Below, one piece after another: positions 9,101 to 18,120 of a stretch of 33,138 nt of DNA (positions are counted from its first letter, which is position 1; each line of letters starts with the position of its first letter). Origin of the DNA: Intoshia linei (lineage: Eukaryota; Orthonectida; Rhopaluridae); the NCBI GenBank assembly GCA_001642005.1, contig LWCA01000296.1, positions 1 to 33,138 of the forward strand, given 5' to 3'. Both the position numbers and the translations under genes were made by a program. The notes under the pieces were generated by a model, which did not search any database, was not told where the DNA came from, and saw only the letters and a list, made by a program, of their open reading frames with translations.

Positions 9101-11667
9101 TTAAATCTGGCTGTGGACCACCAAATTTTTCTGTGGACCACGTTGAGTATCACTGTACAGTGTCATATCTTCTCTAGATATCCCTGCATTGTTGTATTTC
9201 AACATTATTTGTACACACTTAATCACGTCACATTACTAATTACTTACTTACTTAATTACATTACTATTATTACTAATCAATATATTTAGACTGGCGACAC
9301 TATAACTGTATTTGATATGCCTTCCACTGAAGATGAAAGAAATATTGAATTTATATGGTGGCGAGGAAAAAATAAAAATGTAATAAATAATTGTTATAAT
9401 TATAATTCATACATGTAAATAGCGTAAGATTCCTTTGAAGCGTTTCTGTTAAATTTTTTTAATGTTAATAAAATACGTAAATAATTTATGAATGCATTTT
9501 TAAAATTGCAAAATTTAAATTTAATATAAATTTTTGGGAACTGTTCTAGTCATTAGAATCTAGTGTATATTAATTAATTTAGATAACCGGATTTTTCCCT
9601 TCAAATTACGTAATCGTAAACAATAAATCCATAAGAAAAGCCAAAAGACGTAAAAGCAGTAAAAATAATATTACATGTCAGTGGTTCTTAACTTAAAAAT
9701 CCACGGATCCCAAAATTTATACTCTACTAAATCTTAGTAGATTAATGATTTTCTAATGGCAAAAAACGTATATATCAATATGAGATTGAAGTTTTAGATT
9801 TTATTTGCAAATTTAAAACGGTTGATAAAATTTTTCATGACGTTTTTGACTGGCAAGATGCGAATTTCTGAAAGTGAAATTTATGTTCAAACACAAACTG
9901 AAAAATCTGAATTATAATTTCTTATTTTTAAAATTCTAGGAACGTTAATTTTAAATAACCAGTAACACAGACATTCAACTCTACGTATTCAAAAAAACGG
10001 GATTTTTCCTTAAGATATGGAAAAAATTTAAAATTAAATAAAATTCTTCACTTTCCTTCAAACGGACGGTAACGTGTATATATTGGATAAAAACAATAAA
10101 TATTATGTTGGTATGTAGATAAATAATATATTTTTATCACTATTTTACAATATACATAAATAGTAATAAGTACTTTGCGGAATCATTAAAAATAGACGGA
10201 CCTGTTTAAGAAACACTGATATATTAATATCAATCAGTTAATATATTTAATCAAATATTAGCCAACAACAGTTTGCATTTTAGTAAAATATCATCAATAT
10301 TGTCAATGTTTCTAAAAATAAGAATAAACATATCTACTCTCAAATCCAGAGGAATTTTCAAGGATCGCATTTTCGGAACCAGCCTAGTTCAAGTAATTTT
10401 TAATGAATAACTATAATTTCTTATTAACCTTAATGTCAAGGTGTCCACATTTTTCCAAGCATCCCCTTCAAATTAGTTTGTAGCAGAACTAATATAGTTT
10501 CATCTTTTTCAGTAAGAGAAATGTTAAATCAATGTCAATTTGTCATAAAAATAAAGTAAAATTCAATGAAATAGTATAATTTTACTTTTAGACATGCGCT
10601 AGTCGTCAGAATAACAGTAAACTAATTTATTTAATATTAATAAATGAAATGGAATAAAATAAATATTAGTCCCTGTCGTAATAATAAAGTGCATCGAAAT
10701 TATCGAAAAATACGGATTTATTGAAGGGATATATCGAACATCTGGAAAATTGGACACGATTAAATATATAAAGTAATTTAAAATTGTATGTTAAACTCAA
10801 TAATAGAAACACGTTCGATGTTGGTGACATCCCAGATATGACTAAATTTCCAAATATGCAAATAGAAGGGGTGCATGCATTTTCATCAGTATTAAAAAAT
10901 TATTTTTCAGTACTCCCTGAAACCATTATACCGTATGATTTAGTTATATCGTACAATGTCTACCTCCAGGTAATTATTCAATAATTATTGTTTGCTAAAT
11001 TATAATTAACATGCTAATGAAATTTAGAACCCAAACGTTCCATACTCACAGTTTTACTCAAAGCTATTTGTCAACCTATCGCCACCTCATTACAAGTTTA
11101 AAATATGTAAATTTATATATATACTGAGTATAGAGTATTCAAATACATTATGCGTCATTTACATTACATGCACAGTAGAGCAAGCGAAACTAGTATGGAA
11201 GCAAAAAATATCAGCATCGTATGGTCTCCTTCGCTTTTCAAGTAATTTAAATTTTAAAACATACACGCAACATATCAAAACATTTTATGACATGATTTTT
11301 GAACAAAATATACAATTTAAAATTAGCAAAACATTGACGCTGGAAGGAATTCAGCTAGGATCACTATTTATCGAGAATACTATACGGAATTACGATTCCA
11401 TCTTTATAGATGACAAAATTGGTAAAATTAAAAATTCGTATAATTCTGTAACTAAACCGTAAACATTTAGCAAAGAAAACACTAGTGACGTCTCACATTG
11501 TTAGACGCAACAAAAAAAATACGCGTCGGATTGAAGTTCTTTCGATGAAAAATAAAAATTATTACAATAGTAATTTTTCAAAAACCTTACCTAAAGAAAC
11601 CTTAAACCCTAATAGCGCAAATAACAAAAGCATATACCTTAAACAAAAAAAAACACACGAAAAATAA
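6163..11667 (+). CDS. ARHGAP33: PX-SH3-RhoGAP protein, ARHGAP32/ARHGAP33 type
   Basis: Exons: 6163-6246, 6290-6338, 6548-6819, 7766-7888, 9290-9379, 9583-9676, 10262-10392, 10592-10616, 10670-10772, 10807-10969, 11028-11095, 11134-11241, 11327-11421, 11471-11667; 1602 nt, 533 residues. Domain order is PX (about residues 24-140; S-W-C-I-Y-R then L-N-W-F-D), SH3 (155-217; D-E-L-S-F-N-T-G-D, V-F-D-M-P, W-W-R-G-K, G-F-F-P-S-N-Y-V), and RhoGAP (265-455; R-G-I-F-K-D-R-I-F-G, G-I-Y-R-T-S-G with the arginine finger Arg312, L-S-P-P-H-Y, I-M-R-H-L, A-K-N-I-S-I-V-W-S-P). This order is specific to ARHGAP32/33 and fly CdGAPr, which stimulate GTP hydrolysis by Rho-family GTPases at membranes. Vertebrate members continue with a long proline-rich tail; here only a 66-residue basic tail remains. 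The last intron (11422-11470) is inferred; without it the protein ends at 11462. The exon 6 donor is uncertain (9676 or earlier). Symbol is for the ARHGAP32/33 group. Confidence 0.88.
6820..7765. other. Intron between PX and SH3 exons, with dispersed repeat
   Basis: 946-bp intron (donor GTAATT, acceptor TTTAG). Its middle, 7085-7497, is an inverse copy of the dispersed repeat seen at 2115-2225 and 4375-4550. No other coding signal was found. Confidence 0.6.
7085..7497 (-). repeat. Dispersed AT-rich repeat, inverse copy
   Basis: 7085-7260 is the reverse complement of 4375-4550, and 7260-7370 that of 2115-2225 (shared core AAAATCAAACGAGTT). Together these copies imply a repeat at least 700 bp long, of unknown class. 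The copy ends with GGTAACACACACAAAT. Confidence 0.65.
7889..9289. other. 1.4-kb intron splitting the SH3 domain
   Basis: Contains the hAT MITE at 8053-8282 and, at about 9100-9155, what looks like the right end of another hAT element (GGACCACGTTGAGTATCACTG, in parts). The open frames at 8173-8463 and 8485-8736 are low-complexity translations running out of the MITE and show no family resemblance, so I treat them as chance. Confidence 0.55.
8053..8282. mobile_element. 230-bp hAT MITE with perfect 8-bp target duplication
   Basis: Left end CAGTGTTTCCCAATTGCAGG and right end (as complement) CAGGGTTCCACAATT are imperfect inverted repeats. The flanks are exact copies of GATTAAAC (8045-8052 and 8283-8290), the 8-bp duplication of hAT elements. 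The interior is non-coding. A related but truncated copy lies at about 21560-21675. It sits in the intron that splits the SH3 domain. Confidence 0.9.
9679..10218. mobile_element. 540-bp hAT-like MITE next to the SH3 exon
   Basis: Left end CAGTGGTTCTTAACTT and right end (complement) CAGTGTTTCTTAAACAGGTC match over the terminal 15 bases with two or three differences. The flanks TTACATGT and ATATATTA do not match, so the target duplication has decayed or an end is misplaced. The interior is non-coding. Its left end begins two bases after the last possible donor of RhoGAP-gene exon 6. Confidence 0.65.
10592..10616 (+). other. 25-nt microexon of the RhoGAP gene
   Basis: Flanked by acceptor TACTTTTAG and donor GTAAAC. 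It encodes T-C-A-S-R-Q-N-N plus one base. Its length converts the phase 0 of the previous exon to the phase 1 needed by the next one, and it restores the 20-residue spacing between the F-G-x-x-L motif and the conserved Cys of helix 1 in the RhoGAP family. Confidence 0.72.
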
Positions 11668-11689
11668 CAAATTTTGTTTTGTGTATAAT

Positions 11690-11698
11690 TTTAATAAA
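11690..11698. terminator. Overlapping polyadenylation signals on both strands
   Basis: AATAAA at 11693-11698 (+) lies 26 bases after the RhoGAP stop. ATTAAA on the minus strand (11695-11690) lies 22 bases after the NCKAP1 stop. The two 3' ends must therefore overlap. Confidence 0.6.
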
Positions 11699-11716
11699 AA
11701 CATTTACTACTTATAA

Positions 11717-14700
11717 TTATGAATTTGTAATAATGTTGTGGTATGCTTTTTTGATTAGTATTTTTGGCAAACAATAATCCAAAAGATCGTCAGACAAGAA
11801 GGGGTTTTCTGAAATGATGGATTCGATAAGGAGGTAAACGGAATCACGCAATATATTTTTAGTTTCTTTTTCATTAACGTCAGAATGAGTACGTAACATG
11901 GAGGACGAAAGCAATGCAAGAAACTCCTTCATACGTGGAATAACATCATCATTATCTCCATAGACAAGAAAAAGTATTGGAAAAAGGTAAGTCGAAATTT
12001 TGCATAAAGTGTGGACATTATTTTTAGAACCTTCGATTGAATTTTTAAACAAGGTTGAAGGCATTTTAGCTAATTTTGGAATTGAAATGGCAAAAAATAC
12101 CATAAATAAACATGAATTTGAATATTCGTCCGTTTTGGAGCGAATTTGAATGTTTTTAATGGAACTTAATAGAATAGGGTCAAATTTTGTTTTAAATCCT
12201 GAAGAATTTACAAAAGTTGAATATACGGATAAATTTCCGGGTAAACATGTTTCAACTGATTCGTTAACTCGATTATTGAAATTTTTTAGTAATTGTGTGA
12301 AAAAGGGTAATTTTGATTCTAGAACCATACGTAAACCCGATTGAGCCAAATCATAAAAAGACAACAAAACACCAATTATGGAAACTCTTTCCAAAAAATC
12401 TTCATGATCATTTAATTGTTTTTCCAAATCCTTTAAATTTTTGGGTTTATCATAACAAACACGAATTCCAGATAAAACCTCTTTATTTTTAATTATCAGC
12501 TTTTTAATTTCATTGTATTGAGCCAAAACATGCCAAATAACTTTTTCACATAAAAACTTCATGCCAATTGGACCAATAAGTCTTGTCAATGCCATCATCT
12601 CTGTAATATCCCCATATTCTTCCGCAGCGAACGGTAAAGTGGTTTCTGTCAGCATGCTGACAAAAGACATGTGGGTAGGTGAATAAACAATGTTGCCTTC
12701 AGCAACCTTTCTAATAAAAAAATTTGTATACCATGTCACATAATGAGATGCAATAGATTTGTTTTCCGACACGTCTTCAAAATCTGGTAAAGACTGTTCT
12801 GGCATTACATTATTAAAAATTTGACAAGCATCAAATTGAACATAATCTTCTAAACATTGAAAAACGCGCATTCCAGCTGTCAAACTATGTAATAATTCTG
12901 ACGGTCTAGTAATTTCATTTCTTTCACTATTTACTATAACCATAGTTTGAATAGCCATTGTGAGACGTTTTTCGAGAACCAGAGAAAAAATTTCCTTTGT
13001 ATTTAAAACTGTATCATGTATTATAATTTGATTGGCGAGAGGGTTGTTTAATGATTCACAAAGTTGACTTAATGCAATATGCAACTTGTCAATAACTGCC
13101 AAATTTTCAACGTCACGTCTAATAGATTCTGACCCAGGGTAATCCATATTGTACATTAAATCCTTCAATTTTTTTTTACCTCGAATAGTTCTTTCTTTTT
13201 TGTTTCGTTTTTTTTGAGCATTTAATGCTATAATTTCAGAACAATTTTTAGGCAACAACTTTCGAGATAACTCATTATGTTCATCACACATTTGAGTAAC
13301 AATGTTTGACAATTCTTCGCAAATCAAATTGATAAAAGACTTTGCCAATTCAATCGATTCATTAGAAATTTTCGTCATTTCATCATTGATTGTAATTTTT
13401 GCTGCAAAAGGAAAATGACTGCATATCAATACAAACGAAACTATATAGCAATGTTGATTTGGGATTTGTAAAGCATCTTTGAAATGAAGTCGTAAATTGT
13501 TCTTAAAAAAGGCAAAAAAATCATAAATTGTGAATTCATCAATATAACCATCAGTGTCACTTAAAAGGTGGCAATCGTAATAAATGTTGTTTAAATAATT
13601 AACTAAAGGGTCCTGTGAAATTACATTTAAATTTTTTTCACTAAAACTACTGAAAATGTAAGAAAATAGTCGTAAAATATCTAGACAAATTCCTTGAAAA
13701 ATTGCACTTGAGGAATTATTCACATGTTGAACTCCTTCATAATCAAAATTATTTGTTACAGTTACTATTCCCTGAGATATAAAATGTAGCATTTGGGATT
13801 CATAATCAGATGTTATTATACATTTTTTCATGTTTTCGTGTATAAATGGCAAATTAAATGACAACATTTTTTGAGTGTAATATTTTACTATAACATGTAC
13901 GTTTTCTTTAATGATTTGACGTATTTCTAGTATATAATACAAAATTTCAGAAAGATATTTTTCTTTAAAATAAGTTGATATCACGTGGGATTGTTTTTTA
14001 TTTAACTGAAAAAAACAATGTAATTCGTACCATTTTAACTCGTCCTGAGTTAATTTTAAAAGAGACATTACAGTGACAAATTTTGGTCCCAATAACCCTG
14101 GTTCATCTTGAAGGACTAGCTTTATCGAACGTAATGATTGTTTGAGAAAAAATCGCATACTCATTCTAGTTTCAATTGATTTTTCGTTTGTCGCAACAGA
14201 CTGGTATTCCTTCACCTCCGCTATACGTTTATTTTGGCCTTTTATTTTGCTCAAAATTTCAATTACAAAGCTATGAATTGGTATTGTATAATTTCGTACT
14301 ATTGACACCACATATCGAGATCTTAAAACCTAAATTAAATTAAAATATTTTTTATCAATTGTATCAATTTTTTTTGATTGTTAGGATAGGGTCTTCACTA
14401 ACGTAAAAATTAACGTAACCTATTATAATTCTGACCAAAACTTGTATAATAAAGTAAAAGTTGTCAAAAATATGTACCACTAATAAGGTTGGAATACATT
14501 ATAGGTTTTCATTCCTTGTCTTTCGAAAATTAACAATTCACCTATTAATGTTTTTTATAATTTTTGTGTCATTTGCATCTGTATCAACAGTCATTTTTTT
14601 AATATCTAGGAATATTTTCATTTTTTAAAAAAGTGAAAATATGGGATTTTGATCGTCAAAATGTACTTTTTGGGTTTACGATTTATCATAATGTAGATCA

Positions 14701-17364
14701 GGGCTTCCCAACCTTTTTTCACCAATCCCCACTTTTTGTATTTTTATGGTGATATAATTTTTTATTGCCCATTTGCAGAATTGTAAAATAATCTATTTAA
14801 AAAATCAAAATTTTTAATTTTTAAGGCTTAAATAAGAAAATTTTGAAAAAATTACCAGAAAAAAATAAAACTATAATATCTACAAAAGGATTTAAAACGT
14901 TCACATTTTAAAATCGCCCAGGTTGGGAAGCTCTGATGCAGATGATTTTAAAATCTTATCAGATTGTGCATTTTTTATAATTGTAGGACTTTGACTTATT
15001 GATTCTGACTGTATTTAAAAGAAGAAAAGATATATAGGGTTTTTAACCTTGAAAGACTCATTTTCTTATAATGAAATTTGCGATAAAACATCACACTAGA
15101 AAAACTGTAATAGAAACATATAATTTTTAAAACTCGATCTCTCTTACTTTCATAAATTTTTAACTAAATTAATTTATGTAAGTAAGGATTTACCGTTATA
15201 AATATTAAAACAAATTTACCGATAAAAATATTTTTACCAATAATTTTCCGGTAAATTTTTATCGATTGCCAACCCTAATCAGTAACCATTTATTTAGAAA
15301 ACTGAGTCCCAGAAATTTCAAAAACATAAATTTTAAGTCAGTTTTTTTAGGTGGAGAAAGTAAGATAGATTACATTATCAAAAATTAAAATCTTCAGGTT
15401 AAAAATACAAGATACCAAATTTTTTGAAAATGAAAAAACCAAAAATCTCTGAATTTTATAACACAAATTGTTATACAGTCTCATAAATTATATTTTCTGT
15501 AATTTAAATCTTCACAGTATAAACTATACAATATTAAATGTAATTATACATTAATATGTGTAACCATATACATTGTATATTATACCTGTATACCCGTAAT
15601 TCCCGATTCAAATAATGTACGAAACCACATTTCTAAATATTTATTTTTTTGGACGCCAAAGGAAACATGAAATATAAAACATTTATGACAAATTAAGTTT
15701 TTTCTCATAAGATTTAGTAAAATCCTGATTTTCAAAAAAATATTAGAAAAAGAGGATTTTTGAAAAAAGGTTAGTAAAATTATGTTTTATTTTGGGGTTT
15801 GATTAAGTTAATGTTTATCATATGGTTTGGTAAAATCGCATTTTTTAAAAAAATATCGGTAAAAATCGATTTTTCCCCGAGGGTTTAAAATAATATTTTT
15901 TATTAAATTTTATTAATGGTAGAATAAAAGTGGGATTTTTGAAATAATAATGTAGCTGTCGTTTAGGCTTTGGTCTAAATTTCCAACATTTGGCAACTCT
16001 GTAATAAATATTAAAAATTCTTCTATAAAAATGAACAAAAATCGAAAATTTTATTTGAATCTCACGGACCCCAGTCATATAGTTTTCGACTCCAAGGGAT
16101 CCACGGATCCAAATTGGGAATCACTGCATTACCATTATTTTAAAAAATGTAAAAATTTTCAATCTTTAAAATTAATGCCTTCACGCAGAGCCGACGATAC
16201 AAAGCCCGAAGAAACCAGTCAACGAAAAAAAGGTCCAGAAAAATTTCGAAAAGGATGTGTAGTATCATATAGTCCCTAGCCATCTCTCCAAGGCTATTGG
16301 CTTGAAATTTTATGTTAACACGTAAAATATTCCATTTTCAAGAATATTATTTTTTACTCCCCAATTTGGAAAAATGAGCAAAATGAATGAGTTTCAAAAA
16401 TGATCTAATATGAACATTAAAATTCTGATTTCTGAGCCAGTCCGTTGACCGAATTAGTCACATTTAATAAATCCTTACAATTTATGCATTAGAAAAAAAT
16501 AAAATAATAAAAAACCTCCTTCCACAAATTTCTGGATTCAACCGTAGAATATTTCATATTGAGTGTAACAATATAAATAATACATTTATCAATCCATTCC
16601 TTTGAAAGATGTTCATAAATAGAATTATTATCATTAGTCGGTTCAGTAATGGTACCAATATTAGTGAGAATATTGTACTTTTGAGAAGATCTTAGAGAAT
16701 TAACATTCATGTTTTTCATGGAATAAACGCTCTTCAAAGAAACGACAGCAATATCCATTCTGGGATAATAAATTTCCAAATCATTAACAAGATCAGAATA
16801 ACCGATAGAATTTTTAATCAACCATTTACCCATGAGTTCAAATTTAGATTCAGGTTGATTATTGACAAGAGAATAAGAAATAACAAAAAGAGATAAAACA
16901 GGAAAAATTTTGGTTAATTTAGAAACAATTAGCATAATATCAATAAAATTGACCACCATTTCAAGATAATGAACGGTAAGTACAAAACACCTTGAAATAT
17001 TCAACTCAATTCGATTAAATTTAATGGCGGAAAGTAAATCTATAACCTGTTGCTTTAAAATCATAACATCCAGAAATGTATAATAATGAGGAGCACAAGA
17101 TTTATAAATCAATTCTTTTTTTGGTAAAACAATAGAATTAATTGAACTGGAATTAAAATCAATGTGAGGAAATTTTTTAGACAGCAATTTTATATAAGCT
17201 TCCGAAGTCTTATTTGAAAAAATTTCAGATATTGGAGAAGGATCAGAATATAAGTTGTATAAACGAACAAGTAAATCTTTTTCAAAGTCAATCAAAATTT
17301 TGAGACGCTCTGCAATCTTATGATCGTTCGAACTTGGTTTCATCTTAATAAAATAAACTTTCAA
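11717..17364 (-). CDS. NCKAP1: NCKAP1/Hem, membrane-associated subunit of the WAVE complex
   Basis: Exons (minus strand): 17364-16516 and 14329-11717, joined in phase 0 across a 2186-bp intron. They give 1153 residues (vertebrate NCKAP1 is about 1130) or 1146 if translation starts at the second Met (17343, M-K-P-S-S), which sits just after an AG and aligns better with the family start. Exon 1 shows A-E-R-L-K-I-L and N-L-W-K-E at its end; exon 2 shows Q-N-K-R-I-A-E, D-E-P-G-L-L-G-P-K, the basic linker K-K-R-N-K-K-E-R, N-L-A-V-I-D-K-L-H-I-A-L-S, I-G-P-I-G-M-K-F-L and E-F-L-A-L-L-S-S-S near the C-terminus. The spacing between N-L-W-K and N-K-R-I equals the family's across the splice. NCKAP1 pairs with CYFIP to bind Rac and hold the Arp2/3 activator WAVE. 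The gene is complete. Confidence 0.96.
14699..14935. mobile_element. 237-bp hAT MITE
   Basis: Ends are inverted repeats, CAGGGCTTCCCAACCT and (complement) CAGAGCTTCCCAACCT, 15 of 16 identical. Flanks ATGTAGAT (14691-14698) and ATGCAGAT (14936-14943) are an 8-bp target duplication with one change. No coding content. Confidence 0.87.
16045..16126. mobile_element. Right end of a hAT-like element
   Basis: Read as complement the stretch starts CAGTGATTCCCAATTTGGAT and continues with GTGGATCCCTTGG, resembling the end of the 9679-10218 element (CCACGGATCCC near its end). No matching left end was found, so it is probably truncated. Confidence 0.45.
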
Positions 17365-17411
17365 AGTTTGTTTAGTAAATTTGTAATGCGTTATGGAAAT
17401 GATATGTACAT

Positions 17412-17417
17412 TTTATT
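17412..17417 (-). terminator. Polyadenylation signal of the myosin light chain gene
   Basis: AATAAA on the minus strand, 16 bases after the light-chain stop and about 70 bases upstream of the likely NCKAP1 start. Confidence 0.55.
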
Positions 17418-17433
17418 TAAAAATACAATTAAA

Positions 17434-17973
17434 TTAAATAGTATTTATATTGGATTCGAGATCGGGTTCTTGTTTTCCATGGCGTAAAACTTTGGCAAAT
17501 TTTTGATAGTTAAAGTTTCCATTGTTATCAATTTGGGCATCGTGCATAACCAAGTCTACGTCTTCTTCCGCCATTCTATCGCCAGTCGTCATGAGAATTT
17601 CTTTAATGTAATCGACGGAAATTTTACCACTATCAGTGATATCAAAGCAAGAGTAAGCATTGTAAATTACTTGTTCAGGGTCTGTTCCGTTCAATCGTTC
17701 ACCAAACATTGTCAAAAACATTGTGAAATTTATTGGACCCGTTGTCTCGTCCAGCATGTTTTGTAATTCATTGTCAGATGGTTCTTTTCCCAATGATGCA
17801 AAAATTTCACGCAAATCTTCGATAGAAATGTAACCGTCATGGTTTTGGTCAATCATTGAAAATGCCTCTTTAAATTCTTGGATTTGATTTTTATCAAACA
17901 TGGCAAACACGTTTGATGTCGCTCTCTGTGTTCTTCTTCTCATTTGCTTTCCTTTTGATTTTCTTGAAGACAT
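17434..17973 (-). CDS. MYL9: Non-muscle myosin II regulatory light chain
   Basis: 179 residues in one uninterrupted exon. The start is set at M-S-S-R-K, the family start; an in-frame Met 51 bases upstream would add a K/R-rich 17-residue leader not known in the family. Residues 12-20 read R-R-R-T-Q-R-A-T-S, so both switch sites (Thr19, Ser20, equivalent to Thr18/Ser19) phosphorylated by myosin light-chain kinase and Rho kinase are kept. EF-hand 1 has a full divalent-cation loop, D-Q-N-H-D-G-Y-I-S-I-E-D (42-53); G-P-I-N-F-T-M-F-L and F-G-E-R-L-N-G-T-D-P follow as in all smooth/non-muscle light chains. The protein wraps the neck of myosin II heavy chain. It is the most conserved protein in the window (the fly orthologue is spaghetti squash). 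The symbol stands for the MYL9/MYL12 group. Confidence 0.97.
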   Translation of the reverse strand: MSSRKSKGKQMRRRTQRATSNVFAMFDKNQIQEFKEAFSMIDQNHDGYISIEDLREIFASLGKEPSDNELQNMLDETTGPINFTMFLTMFGERLNGTDPEQVIYNAYSCFDITDSGKISVDYIKEILMTTGDRMAEEDVDLVMHDAQIDNNGNFNYQKFAKVLRHGKQEPDLESNINTI

Positions 17974-18120
17974 TTTAGTTTTTTTTAATCTTTGCAATAA
18001 CACAGTTTTACAAATTCGTAGCAATAAATTTCACGCAACAATAATTAGGTTACTAGGAAAAAATAAATAATACATCAATTTGAATTTGAATGTTATTTTC
18101 ATTTTCGTCTACAATATTTA
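17974..18120. promoter_or_regulatory. 147-bp shared region between divergent light-chain and PDPR genes
   Basis: The two start codons point away from each other with 147 bp between them, so both promoters and 5' leaders must lie here or further out. It is AT-rich with AATAAATAATAC at its centre and no clear TATA or initiator assignment. A TTTTCATTTTCGTCTAC tract precedes the PDPR ATG. Confidence 0.55.

Larger units (their letters stand above)
14330..16515. other. Single NCKAP1 intron, filled with transposon remains
   Basis: Donor GTTTTT (16515) and acceptor AATTTAG (14330) on the minus strand. The intron contains a bounded hAT MITE (14699-14935), a degenerate AT repeat (about 14985-15330, including a GGTTTTTAACCTTGAAAG stretch like 7360-7380), and a hAT end at about 16045-16126. 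Open frames at 15845-16279 fall in this material. Confidence 0.7.

Noticed and set aside
7766-11667. Initial idea that SH3 plus RhoGAP means PI3-kinase p85
   Set aside because: A PX domain precedes the SH3, no SH2 domain follows, and V-F-D-M-P with W-W-R-G-K is the ARHGAP32/33 SH3 signature.
12150-12344. Open frame on the plus strand
   Set aside because: It is the antisense shadow of the NCKAP1 coding exon.
15845-16279. Opposing open frames inside the NCKAP1 intron
   Set aside because: They overlap repeat and hAT-end sequence and lack any recognisable protein pattern.
17503-17766. Open frame on the plus strand
   Set aside because: It is the antisense shadow of the myosin light chain.
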